This document shows positions 31,076 through 39,220 of a stretch of DNA of 64,000 nucleotides, in pieces. Under the pieces are notes generated by a model. It was not told where the DNA came from. It made no database searches and saw only the letters and a program-made list of their open reading frames with translations. Made by a program: the position numbers and the translations under genes. Location of the stretch: assembly GCA_029057785.1 (NCBI GenBank), contig JAIDZC010000020.1:1-64000 (forward strand), in the 5' to 3' direction. The number at the start of each line of letters is the position of its first letter. Within the stretch, counting starts at the first letter, position 1. This DNA comes from Anaeroplasmataceae bacterium (GTDB taxonomy: Bacteria > Bacillota_I > Bacilli_A > Acholeplasmatales > Anaeroplasmataceae).

Positions 31076-32776
31076 TTAAATTTCTCGAACTGCTTTGAGA
31101 ATAATCTCTATAGCTTCTTCTAATGGAAGCTCTTGTTTTTCTAAAGTTTCTCTGTTTTTAAATTCAACAATACCCTCATTGCTTCTTTTACCACAGATAA
31201 TCATATAAGGGATACCCATAAGCTCCCAATCCTTAAATTTAAAGCCTGGCTTAGCGTTTCTGTCATCTAAAATAACCTCTGACTTACCACATAATGCTTC
31301 ATATGCCTTTAAGCTTAATGCCTGTTGATCGGCATCATTAAAATTAATTGGAACAATGACAGCATGATATGGAGCTACATTTAAAGGCCATTTGATACCA
31401 AATTCATCATGGTATTGTTCTACTATAGACTGTAAGGTTCTAGAAACACCAATTCCATAACAGCCCATAACCATAGGAACATTTTTTCCTTCTTCATTCA
31501 CATATACACAGTTCATAGGCTCGCTATACTTGGTTTGAAGCTTGAAGATTTGTCCGACCTCTATGCCTCGCTCTTGGCCCATAGGCTTTCCACATACTGG
31601 ACATAAGTCACCTTGAACATTCTTTCTCAAATCACAAACCTTACCTGTAAAATCTCTACCATAATTTACATTCTTATAATGGTAGTCTTTCTCATTTGCA
31701 CCAATGACAAAATTAGATAATTCTGTAACCTCTTCATCTACATAGACTTCACAACCTAAATCCTTTGGTCCAACAAACCCATGAACACTTTTTAAAGATT
31801 CAATTTCAGCATCACTAGCAAGCTCTAAATAGTTTTCATTAGAATTTAGAGCATTAACTAATTTAATTTCATTGACCTCACGGTCTCCTCTTACTACTAC
31901 AGAAACTAGTTTTTCATTTACATAATCATGATAGATTAAAGTCTTAGCTGTCTTCTTAGAATCTACTCCTAAAAAGCTTGATATCTCTTCTATTGTTCTT
32001 TGGTTTGGAGTATGTACTTTTTCTAAAGGTAATTCCTTTTCTTTTTGAGTTGGAACAAGCTTGGCTGTAGCTTTTTCTACATCTGCTGCATAGCCACAAG
32101 CATCACAATAAACAATTTCAGATTCTCCGATATCAGATAAGGCCATAAACTGATGAGATCCATTGCCACCAATATTTCCTGTATCTGCTAAAACAACCTG
32201 ATAATGAAGTCCTAAACGAGTAAAGATTCTAGAATAAGTATCATACATATTCTGATAGGATACATTTAATCCTTCTTCATCCTTATCAAAGGTATAAGCA
32301 TCCTTCATTAAGAATTCTCTACCACGCATCAATCCAAAGCGAGGACGTCTTTCATCTCTATACTTTGTTTGAATCTGATAGATATTTAAAGGTAAATTCT
32401 TACTAGATTTTACTAAATCACGAACTAAAGTTGTGAAGACCTCTTCATGAGTAGGTCCTAAACAGAATTCACGTTCATGACGATCTGTTAGACGCATCAA
32501 CTCTGGACCATACTTACTCCAGCGTCCAGATTCTTCCCATAACTCCTTTGGCTGTAAGGCAGAGCACAAAATCTCTACAGCTCCGGAGGCATCCATTTCT
32601 TCTCTTATTATATTTTCTATTTTATGTAAAACACGTAAGCCTAAAGGTAAGAACTGATAAACTCCTGCTACCTGAGCCTTAATCATACCTGCACGAAGTA
32701 ATAAGATATGGGAATCAATCTTAGCTTCCTGTGGTGCTTCCTTTAGTGTTGCGATTAACATTTTACTTGCTTTCAT
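31076..32776 (-). CDS. proS: Prolyl-tRNA synthetase
   Basis: LGPTHEEVFTTLVRDLVKSSKNLPLNIYQIQTKYRDE; editing domain insertion. Confidence 0.97.
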   Translation of the reverse strand: MKASKMLIATLKEAPQEAKIDSHILLLRAGMIKAQVAGVYQFLPLGLRVLHKIENIIREEMDASGAVEILCSALQPKELWEESGRWSKYGPELMRLTDRHEREFCLGPTHEEVFTTLVRDLVKSSKNLPLNIYQIQTKYRDERRPRFGLMRGREFLMKDAYTFDKDEEGLNVSYQNMYDTYSRIFTRLGLHYQVVLADTGNIGGNGSHQFMALSDIGESEIVYCDACGYAADVEKATAKLVPTQKEKELPLEKVHTPNQRTIEEISSFLGVDSKKTAKTLIYHDYVNEKLVSVVVRGDREVNEIKLVNALNSNENYLELASDAEIESLKSVHGFVGPKDLGCEVYVDEEVTELSNFVIGANEKDYHYKNVNYGRDFTGKVCDLRKNVQGDLCPVCGKPMGQERGIEVGQIFKLQTKYSEPMNCVYVNEEGKNVPMVMGCYGIGVSRTLQSIVEQYHDEFGIKWPLNVAPYHAVIVPINFNDADQQALSLKAYEALCGKSEVILDDRNAKPGFKFKDWELMGIPYMIICGKRSNEGIVEFKNRETLEKQELPLEEAIEIILKAVREI

Positions 32777-32941
32777 AAACTAAAACACTTCCTTTTCATA
32801 AAACACAACAAATTATACCATACTATAACTATAAAATCTATTCATATAAAAGCATTTTCTTAAAACTTTTTAACACTTTTTCTTTTCATTTTATAAAATA
32901 TAGTGTAAAATAAAATAAATCAATTACGATGGAGGAAATTT

Positions 32942-34636
32942 ATGGATAAGATTATTGCCAAAAATGAACTGGGGATTTTTGCCTTGGGCGGACTTGGTGA
33001 AGTTGGAAAAAATATGTACTGTATTGAATATTTGAACCAAATTTTCATCATAGATTCAGGAATTCTATTTCCTGATGAACACCTATTAGGTGTAGACTAT
33101 GTCATCCCTGATTATACATACTTAGAACAAAATCAACAAAGAATTGTGGGTCTTTTTATTACCCATGGTCATGAGGATCATATTGGAGGAATTCCATTTT
33201 TATTAAAGAAGGTTACAATTCCTAAGATTTTTGCTGCTGGAGTTGCAGTTGATTTAATTGAAAGTAAATTAAGTGAATATCCTGACCTTTTATCCAAGGT
33301 CCAAATTGTAGAATTTAAAGCCCATTTTACATATAAATTTAGAGGTGTAGAGGTTTCTTTTATTCGTTTAAACCATTCTATTCCAGATGCGTATGCTATT
33401 GTGTTTACAACCAATCTTGGTGTAATTATGCATACAGGTGATTTTAAAATCGACTTTACTCCTGTAGGACCTGCAGCTGAATATGAAAAGCTTGCTTCCT
33501 TAGGTCAAAAGGGTGTCCTATGCTTACTAGCTGATTCTACTAACTCTCTAAGAGAGGGATTTACAGAATCTGAAAGAAAAATAGGTGCTTCTATTAAAGA
33601 TTTATTCTCCAAGGTGGAAGACAGAATCATTGTTGCAACCTTCGCTTCCAATATGTTTAGAATTGAACAGATTATTGAAGCCTGCGTGGAATCTAAAAGG
33701 CATATTGCTGTATTTGGTCGTTCAATGGAAAAGGCTATTGAAATTGGACAGCAAATTGGTTATATCAAACCGCCTAAAGGAACAATCATTGAAGCTTCTG
33801 AAATCCATAAATATAAACCTCATGAATTATGCTTCTTATGTACTGGATCTCAAGGAGAGCCTTTAGCTGCCTTATCTAGAGTAGCAAGCGGAACTCATAA
33901 AACGATTAAACTGATTCCCGGAGATACCATCATCTTCTCTTCTAGTCCAATCCCTGGCAATCAAGAGGGTGTAAATAAAACAATTAACCTATTATTCAAA
34001 AATGGTGCAAATGTTATTACGCATTCTCCTTTAGCAGATACACATACCTCAGGGCATGCTTCTATGGGTGAACAAAAGCTTATGCTTTCTTTAATAAAGC
34101 CTAAATACTTCTTACCTATCCATGGAGAATATAGAATGCAAAAGGTACATGGTAATACTGCAATTGAATGTGGTGTAAATCCTGAAAACATCTTTGTCTT
34201 AGAAAATGGTGATGTTGTAGCCTTCAGTGAAGATGGTGCACGTCTTGCTGGCAAGGTTCCTTCTGGAGAGGTTTACATTGATGGTACTGGAATTGGTGAT
34301 ATTTCTTCTAACATCATTAGAGAAAGAAAGTATCTATCTGAAGATGGAATGTTTTCTTTAGTCATTACAGTAGATGTATTTAAAAAGGAAATTCCAATTG
34401 AACCTCAGGTTGTATCTAGAGGATTTATCTACATGAAGGATAGTGAGGCACTAACTAAATCCATTGTCCTAGAAGCAACAAAATTTTTAAACGCTGAAAT
34501 GAAAAAAATGAAGGTATTGAACTTCAATACCTTAAAATATAGCTTAACAGAATTTTTAAATCATTTGATTTATGCTAAAACAGATAGAAAACCAATTATT
34601 ATTCCTGTTTTTATGCAGATAGATACAAGACCTTAA
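32942..34636 (+). CDS. rnj: Ribonuclease J
   Basis: FALGGLGEVGKNMY, THGHEDHIGGIPF, beta-CASP domain. Confidence 0.95.
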   Translation: MDKIIAKNELGIFALGGLGEVGKNMYCIEYLNQIFIIDSGILFPDEHLLGVDYVIPDYTYLEQNQQRIVGLFITHGHEDHIGGIPFLLKKVTIPKIFAAGVAVDLIESKLSEYPDLLSKVQIVEFKAHFTYKFRGVEVSFIRLNHSIPDAYAIVFTTNLGVIMHTGDFKIDFTPVGPAAEYEKLASLGQKGVLCLLADSTNSLREGFTESERKIGASIKDLFSKVEDRIIVATFASNMFRIEQIIEACVESKRHIAVFGRSMEKAIEIGQQIGYIKPPKGTIIEASEIHKYKPHELCFLCTGSQGEPLAALSRVASGTHKTIKLIPGDTIIFSSSPIPGNQEGVNKTINLLFKNGANVITHSPLADTHTSGHASMGEQKLMLSLIKPKYFLPIHGEYRMQKVHGNTAIECGVNPENIFVLENGDVVAFSEDGARLAGKVPSGEVYIDGTGIGDISSNIIRERKYLSEDGMFSLVITVDVFKKEIPIEPQVVSRGFIYMKDSEALTKSIVLEATKFLNAEMKKMKVLNFNTLKYSLTEFLNHLIYAKTDRKPIIIPVFMQIDTRP

Positions 34637-34637
34637 G

Positions 34638-34663
34638 AGCTAGAGATTTCTCTAGCTTTTTTT
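34638..34663 (+). terminator. Rho-independent terminator of RNase J gene
   Basis: agctagag-attt-ctctagct followed by T7. Confidence 0.85.
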
Positions 34664-34735
34664 ATGTCTTCTAATAGCATAGGAATTTGATTTAACGTTG
34701 GCAAAGGATAAAACTCTGAAGGTATAGCTAAACTT
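34646..34735 (-). pseudogene. Remnant of a racemase 3' end (direct repeat with 35955-36044)
   Basis: Encodes ...LAIPSEFYPLPTLNQIPMLLEDIKKAREISSS*, cf. the intact gene LAIPSDAYPLPTLNQIPMLLEDIKKAREIEPLS*; first 67 nt differ at 3 positions. Confidence 0.8.
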
Positions 34736-34754
34736 ATTAAATTACTGCTAATAG

Positions 34755-34857
34755 AAAAGGGCTCTGTGAATCCTAATTTAAGATAATTAGGTTCCCAAAG
34801 CTCCTCTACCCTAAAGATATCTTTAGGTTCGGCCAGAAAACATCATTTCTGGACTAC
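34755..34857 (-). ncRNA. abiF-associated structured RNA, copy A (downstream of abiF)
   Basis: Minus strand: gtagtCCAGaaatgatgttttCTGGccgaaCCTAAAGATATCTTTAGGgtagagGAGCTttg...CCTAATTatcttaAATTAGG...AGAGCCCttttc; three hairpins, last followed by T run. Confidence 0.75.
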
Positions 34858-34893
34858 ATTATTAATATATGCCAACTTATATAAAATATGATT

Positions 34894-35766
34894 TTATCTT
34901 AATAATTCTATCCAATTCTTAGGGAATCCAAATTGTTGTAATGGTTTAAGAACTTTCTCTTTCGTATTTTTGGTAATCTGATTGATAAGCACTTTCAAAG
35001 ACTCGTTCCATACTTTTTTATTTAAACATAATAATTTCAAATTGTATAGTTGGAGAAATAGTAAATCCTGATTTAGTAAAGAAAAACCAATTTTCTTTTT
35101 TTGATTATAATTTAAATTAGGTTTGGTAGAGTATTTCTTATTATTTAAAATGTCTAAATGACAACAAGCATTTCTAATGTTTTTAACACATATCATATTT
35201 GATAAAAAAGTTGAAATACTAGTATGATTAAATTCTTTTATCACTATTCTTTCAATGTCAAGTGAAAATGTCCGAAAGAAATAGATAGTTTCACCAAAAG
35301 TAAGTTTCTGAATAATAGCAGAAATTGGCAATCTTACTCTACTGCTTTTCACAAAATATTTTTGCAAGAAAACATCATTTGGCGCTTTTCGAAAAGTTTG
35401 TTTTATATTCTCAATTTTCTTTTTAAATTCATTTTTATACTTTAAATCTAAAAAGAAACTATTCTCATTATAAGGATATTTATTATTGTAAAGCATAAAA
35501 ATGGATTTTGTTAAAATAGATTTAAAAGTTATTTCTATAGAGGAAACTATATTAAACAACTGATTTCTTAAAAAACTATCAAATTGTATTTTTTTAATTA
35601 TACGTTCAAAATTGATGTTTGACCAATCATTTTTAGAATAGGGAAAATATCTTTTTATACGATTAATGTCGTTGGTATTTAAAAAGTTTATCACATTAGA
35701 AGTTCTTTTAAATTGAATATTATAATGTTCTAGATATTCGACATTTGATTTAAAATCTTGATTCAT
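34894..35766 (-). CDS. abiF: AbiF/Abi_2-family abortive infection protein with HEPN motif
   Basis: RLPISAIIQKLTFGETIYFFRTF...ICVKNIRNACCHLDILNN: Abi_2-like core and R-x4-H (RNACCH, codons 35158-35175); start trimmed to MNQDFKSN. Confidence 0.82.
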   Translation of the reverse strand: MNQDFKSNVEYLEHYNIQFKRTSNVINFLNTNDINRIKRYFPYSKNDWSNINFERIIKKIQFDSFLRNQLFNIVSSIEITFKSILTKSIFMLYNNKYPYNENSFFLDLKYKNEFKKKIENIKQTFRKAPNDVFLQKYFVKSSRVRLPISAIIQKLTFGETIYFFRTFSLDIERIVIKEFNHTSISTFLSNMICVKNIRNACCHLDILNNKKYSTKPNLNYNQKKKIGFSLLNQDLLFLQLYNLKLLCLNKKVWNESLKVLINQITKNTKEKVLKPLQQFGFPKNWIELLR

Positions 35767-35784
35767 TTTTTTATTACCTCCCAT

Positions 35785-35846
35785 AAAAAAAGCCCTAAGG
35801 ATATCCTTAGGATTCGGCCAGTTCAGGGAATCCCGACTGGATCTAC
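35785..35846 (-). ncRNA. abiF-associated structured RNA, copy B (leader/attenuator directly before abiF)
   Basis: Minus strand: gtagatCCAGTcgggattccctgaACTGGccgaatCCTAAGGATATCCTTAGGgctttttttat, then RBS gggaggt and ATG. Confidence 0.8.
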
Positions 35847-35852
35847 GAATTC

Positions 35853-35881
35853 ATTATAACATCTTATAAAAAATAAATCAA
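35853..35881 (-). promoter_or_regulatory. Promoter of abiF RNA copy B / abiF
   Basis: Minus strand TTGATT-17-TATAAT, 6 nt before the conserved RNA start GTAGATCC. Confidence 0.75.
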
Positions 35882-35938
35882 TATATTTATCAAAATTTTT
35901 CATTATATTTATAGTTCTACATTTTTCTTGTTATAAAA

Positions 35939-36523
35939 TCAACTCAATGGTTCAATTTCTCTAGCTTTTTTTATATCTTCTAATAGCATAGGAATTTGAT
36001 TTAACGTTGGCAAGGGATAAGCATCTGATGGAATAGCAAGAAAGTGGGTACAGCCTAATAATAAAAGTTCTGTTTTTAAACCTTTAAGTTCTTCTAAATA
36101 AATACTGATATCCTTCTTCTTTTCAATTGCTTCAATAAAATCTGTTCCATCAATTACTTGAACTTGATATTTCTCTTTTGCATAAGCAATAGTTGTTTTA
36201 GATCCTATCAACGTATGATTCGGTGTCAAATAAGGAATAAAATAATCAAAAACACCAATTACCGGAATTTTTAAATTGTATTTTAAAAATGAATAAGCCA
36301 AAATAGAAAGAGTGTTACATGCCAAGATAATTAATTCAACACCTTGTTCTATTAGGCATTTAGAAAGATAGTAAGCTCTTTTCAAAAGAACTTCCTTAGA
36401 TTTATTCCCATAAGGAAAAAAACCTTGATCTAAAAGAATAATCAATTGGTCTTTTTCACTTTTAATTTGCTTTGCAACAGCAAGACCACCTTTACCACTA
36501 TCAATGATTCCAATTTTCATACA
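35939..36523 (-). CDS. Glutamate/aspartate racemase family protein (short; start taken at MKIGIIDSGKGG)
   Basis: IGIIDSGKGGLAVAKQI, LACNTLSILAY, LLLGCTHFLAIP. Confidence 0.82.
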   Translation of the reverse strand, partial: CMKIGIIDSGKGGLAVAKQIKSEKDQLIILLDQGFFPYGNKSKEVLLKRAYYLSKCLIEQGVELIILACNTLSILAYSFLKYNLKIPVIGVFDYFIPYLTPNHTLIGSKTTIAYAKEKYQVQVIDGTDFIEAIEKKKDISIYLEELKGLKTELLLLGCTHFLAIPSDAYPLPTLNQIPMLLEDIKKAREIEPLS

Positions 36524-36799
36524 ATCACCAATTAAGTTTATGTGAAATATATGAAATATAGGCAAAAAAAATGATCTTAATGAAGTGAGTTCATCAGGAG
36601 CAAATTATTCTGTTTATGCCTATTTTATATCTATCTTTCCTTTTTACTAAATAAAATGAAATTTTTTTATTTTCTAAAAATCTCTGCTTTTTTAAAAATT
36701 TTTCTCAAAAAATAAGGGTTTTGCACCATCTAAAGTTAAGTGATTTAAGGCTTTGGAAAGACGTTAGGAAAAATGAAAAAATGGGGCTATCTACCCCAT

Positions 36800-36828
36800 T
36801 TGCAAAGCATAAAAATATGTGCTATTAT
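36800..36828 (+). promoter_or_regulatory. Forward promoter of peptide locus 3
   Basis: TTGCAA-17-TATTAT. Confidence 0.65.
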
Positions 36829-36863
36829 AGGCTTGGGACTAAGGTCCGCTTAAGGAGGATACT

Positions 36864-36989
36864 ATGAACAAAGCACACGCTTTAAAGGAAACTAAAAACG
36901 TGTCGTGGAGGCTGCTAGATGGAATATCTAGTCCTACTTATAGTGCTTTTAGTCTTACTACTAGCAATTATAAGTATCCTATTTACTAA
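36864..36989 (+). CDS. 41-aa leader ORF overlapping the locus 3 toxin out of frame (mok-like)
   Basis: RBS taaggagg 5-6 nt before ATG; MNKAHALKETKNVSWRLLDGISSPTYSAFSLTTSNYKYPIY. Confidence 0.5.
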   Translation: MNKAHALKETKNVSWRLLDGISSPTYSAFSLTTSNYKYPIY

Positions 36990-36999
36990 ACATAAATAG
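36919..36999 (+). CDS. 26-aa hydrophobic peptide, candidate type I toxin (locus 3)
   Basis: MEYLVLLIVLLVLLLAIISILFTKHK; RBS tggagg. Confidence 0.7.
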   Translation: MEYLVLLIVLLVLLLAIISILFTKHK

Positions 37000-37066
37000 G
37001 ACCAGCATTGGGAGACCATATAGCATAGGCATTATGCTAAAAATCGTTAATAGTTCCCTTTAAGCA

Positions 37067-37094
37067 AAAAGGTAGGTCCGCAGCCTACCTTTTT
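37067..37094. terminator. Bidirectional-looking terminator of locus 3
   Basis: aaaaaGGTAGGtccgcagCCTACCttttt. Confidence 0.75.
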
Positions 37095-37124
37095 CGTTTG
37101 AGATCCATAATCGTTAACATCTAT

Positions 37125-37153
37125 ATTATAAACTAAAACTTTATTTTTTACAA
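37125..37153 (-). promoter_or_regulatory. Convergent (antisense RNA) promoter of locus 3
   Basis: Minus strand TTGTAA-17-TATAAT. Confidence 0.75.
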
Positions 37154-37245
37154 GTACTTTGGGCACTTTTTTATTCAAACTATAGTTTTAATTCTTTGTA
37201 CTAATCATCGTGCCTCAACTCCAAAAGAAAAAATCATTAAATATA

Positions 37246-37349
37246 AAAGGGGCTCTGAATCCTAATTTAAGATAATTAGGTTTTCAAAGCCCCTCCCTAA
37301 GGATATCCTTAGGATTCGGCCAGCTCAGGGATCCCCTGTCTGGGTCTAC
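37246..37349 (-). ncRNA. abiF-associated structured RNA, copy C (orphan, no adjacent abiF)
   Basis: Minus strand: gtagacCCAGaCAGGGgatCCCTGagCTGGccgaatCCTAAGGATATCCTTAGGgagGGGGCTttgaaaaCCTAATTatcttaAATTAGGattcagAGCCCCtttt. Confidence 0.78.
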
Positions 37350-37401
37350 AAAAACATTAAGAGCAAAAGTAAGATATTTCTAATTTGATACTTTCTTATA
37401 G

Positions 37402-37560
37402 CTAAGGCTGTAAGACTAGTTCCATTTCACAGCAATTGCTGCAATCGCCTTCCTTGCTATAGGAACAACTACGATCAAATTTGAATCCACTTAAATTATT
37501 TGAATCCATAACAAATTCATTAAGAACCATTGATTCTAAAGCTTCACTTTTTTCATCCAT
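37402..37560 (-). CDS. 52-aa Cys-containing peptide, candidate RiPP precursor
   Basis: MDEKSEALESMVLNEFVMDSNNLSGFKFDRSCSYSKEGDCSNCCEMELVLQP; starts 4 nt after the rSAM gene with RBS aaaggggtg. Confidence 0.7.
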   Translation of the reverse strand: MDEKSEALESMVLNEFVMDSNNLSGFKFDRSCSYSKEGDCSNCCEMELVLQP

Positions 37561-37564
37561 TTTT

Positions 37565-38887
37565 TCACCCCTTTATAATTTTATATAATTCTTCTGCCAA
37601 ACTACAATCTTCTGGATTGATGATTAAAGGAGAGCCATTGACTCTTTCTCTTATTGCAGGACAACTCGTACATAATGTAACCAAGTTACAATTAGAACAT
37701 TTATAATCTTCATCATCTTTTATTTTCTCAAAACTAAAGGATTTTATTTTCTCCCACAAATAAGAAAATTCATACTTTTCTATATTTAATCCTTTATCTC
37801 TCATTTCAATGCAAGGACAAATATTACCTTTGTAATCAATAAAGGCACTACATCTTCCTGTTGAGCAATAATATTTTCTTTTAGTCAAAGATTTAGGAAT
37901 TCTCTCATACTCTTCTAATGATTCTTTTAAAGTTTGGAAATGATCAGAAAACTTTTTAGTTAAGACAGCCACTTCTTCTGCAGGAATTTGATATCTCTCT
38001 TTGGATTTATTATCTATTGTAGGTGTTATTGCAAAAGAAAATCTAAAAGGGACTTCTAATTGATTTGCTAATTCCATCATATTTCCAATATCATTTTTCA
38101 ATAATGAGAAGATTGGGGATTTTATAGAAACATTTATTCCTAGTTCTTTCATTTTTTTAATATTATCTATTACCAAATTGTACATATTTCTTCTACGCGT
38201 AGTTTGATAATATAATTCTTCTGTCGAACCATATAGAGATATATCTACCTCAATTGGTGGATATTCTTTAAAAATCTCAAGCCACTCCTCATCGATCAAA
38301 GAACCATTCGTGAAAATTTCAACTAAAATACCTTTACGTCTTGTGAATACATAGATTTCTTTAAAATCTTTCCTAGTAAATGGATCCCCACCACTAAAAA
38401 AAATCATCATAAGTCCATTGTCATATAATTTGGTAATTATCTGTTTAATTGCATCTGTTGAAAGCAGCTCCTCATTATTATGATGATCTTCTAAGTAACA
38501 ATGTACACAATCAAAATTGCAATAAGGTGTTAACTCAAATGTACAACCATAAAATGTTCTTTCATTTGCCCATTCAGTTTTGACAATGTCACTAATAAAG
38601 GATGACTTATGACTATTTTCCCAAACCATTGCATAATCATTATTATCTAAATATTCAATAAAAGCGTATAATTCAACCTCTTCTATAAATTCTTTCGCTT
38701 GATAAAATACCTCACTTATTAAAATGGGTGTTTTAATAAGTTGGGTAATCATAAATGCTTTATAAGATATTTCTGGAATCTTTTTCTTTGAATAATCAAA
38801 GTGAGGATTAAATAGAAAATATCTATTTCCGATTTTTCTGCAAATTGTTGAATGCTGTAGCATCACATATTTATTTTTATAATCCAT
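37565..38887 (-). CDS. Radical SAM/SPASM peptide maturase with N-terminal PqqD-like region
   Basis: CNFDCVHC (CxxxCxxC), C-terminal SPASM cysteines (CSAFIDYKGNICPC...CSNCNLVTLCTSC). Confidence 0.88.
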   Translation of the reverse strand: MDYKNKYVMLQHSTICRKIGNRYFLFNPHFDYSKKKIPEISYKAFMITQLIKTPILISEVFYQAKEFIEEVELYAFIEYLDNNDYAMVWENSHKSSFISDIVKTEWANERTFYGCTFELTPYCNFDCVHCYLEDHHNNEELLSTDAIKQIITKLYDNGLMMIFFSGGDPFTRKDFKEIYVFTRRKGILVEIFTNGSLIDEEWLEIFKEYPPIEVDISLYGSTEELYYQTTRRRNMYNLVIDNIKKMKELGINVSIKSPIFSLLKNDIGNMMELANQLEVPFRFSFAITPTIDNKSKERYQIPAEEVAVLTKKFSDHFQTLKESLEEYERIPKSLTKRKYYCSTGRCSAFIDYKGNICPCIEMRDKGLNIEKYEFSYLWEKIKSFSFEKIKDDEDYKCSNCNLVTLCTSCPAIRERVNGSPLIINPEDCSLAEELYKIIKG

Positions 38888-39031
38888 TCAAGTCCTCCTA
38901 TTTTGATAAATTTTATAATTAATTTATATGAGTATCAAACGCTAGTTTTTATAAAATGCTAAGACAAGCCAATATGATAGTTAGAGTCATTTTTAGGATA
39001 GTAAGCATCATATTGGCACCGCATTAGATAA

Positions 39032-39160
39032 TTACCACTTGCTTTTATAAAATTTACAAGAAGTTTGATTGCTATTAGTGCTCCAATTTTTCAAATAATG
39101 AAAGCACCACTCCACTCCATTTTTAACTCCAAAATATTCACATGAACTGCATGTTGGCAT
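39032..39160 (-). CDS. 42-aa four-Cys small protein, copy 1
   Basis: MPTCSSCEYFGVKNGVEWCFHYLKNWSTNSNQTSCKFYKSKW; RBS aggaggtg. Confidence 0.7.
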   Translation of the reverse strand: MPTCSSCEYFGVKNGVEWCFHYLKNWSTNSNQTSCKFYKSKW

Positions 39161-39215
39161 TATAGTCACCTCCTTTTTAATCTTCTATATTTATTAATTT
39201 TATAATGGCTCTTTT
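39032..39215. repeat. 184-bp direct repeat, copy 1
   Basis: Aligns without gaps to 43833-44016 with 5 differences noted by eye. Confidence 0.85.
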
Positions 39216-39220
39216 ATATA

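Noticed and set aside
34755-37349. Repeated palindromic elements considered as a CRISPR array or tracrRNA
   Set aside because: Copies are 1.0-1.4 kb apart, no regular spacers, no cas genes; three-hairpin RNA with terminator fits an abiF-associated RNA.
38888-39020. Hairpin ccaatatgat...atcatattgg upstream of the rSAM gene considered as a riboswitch
   Set aside because: Simple stem with no recognised aptamer motifs; may be a terminator or processing element.
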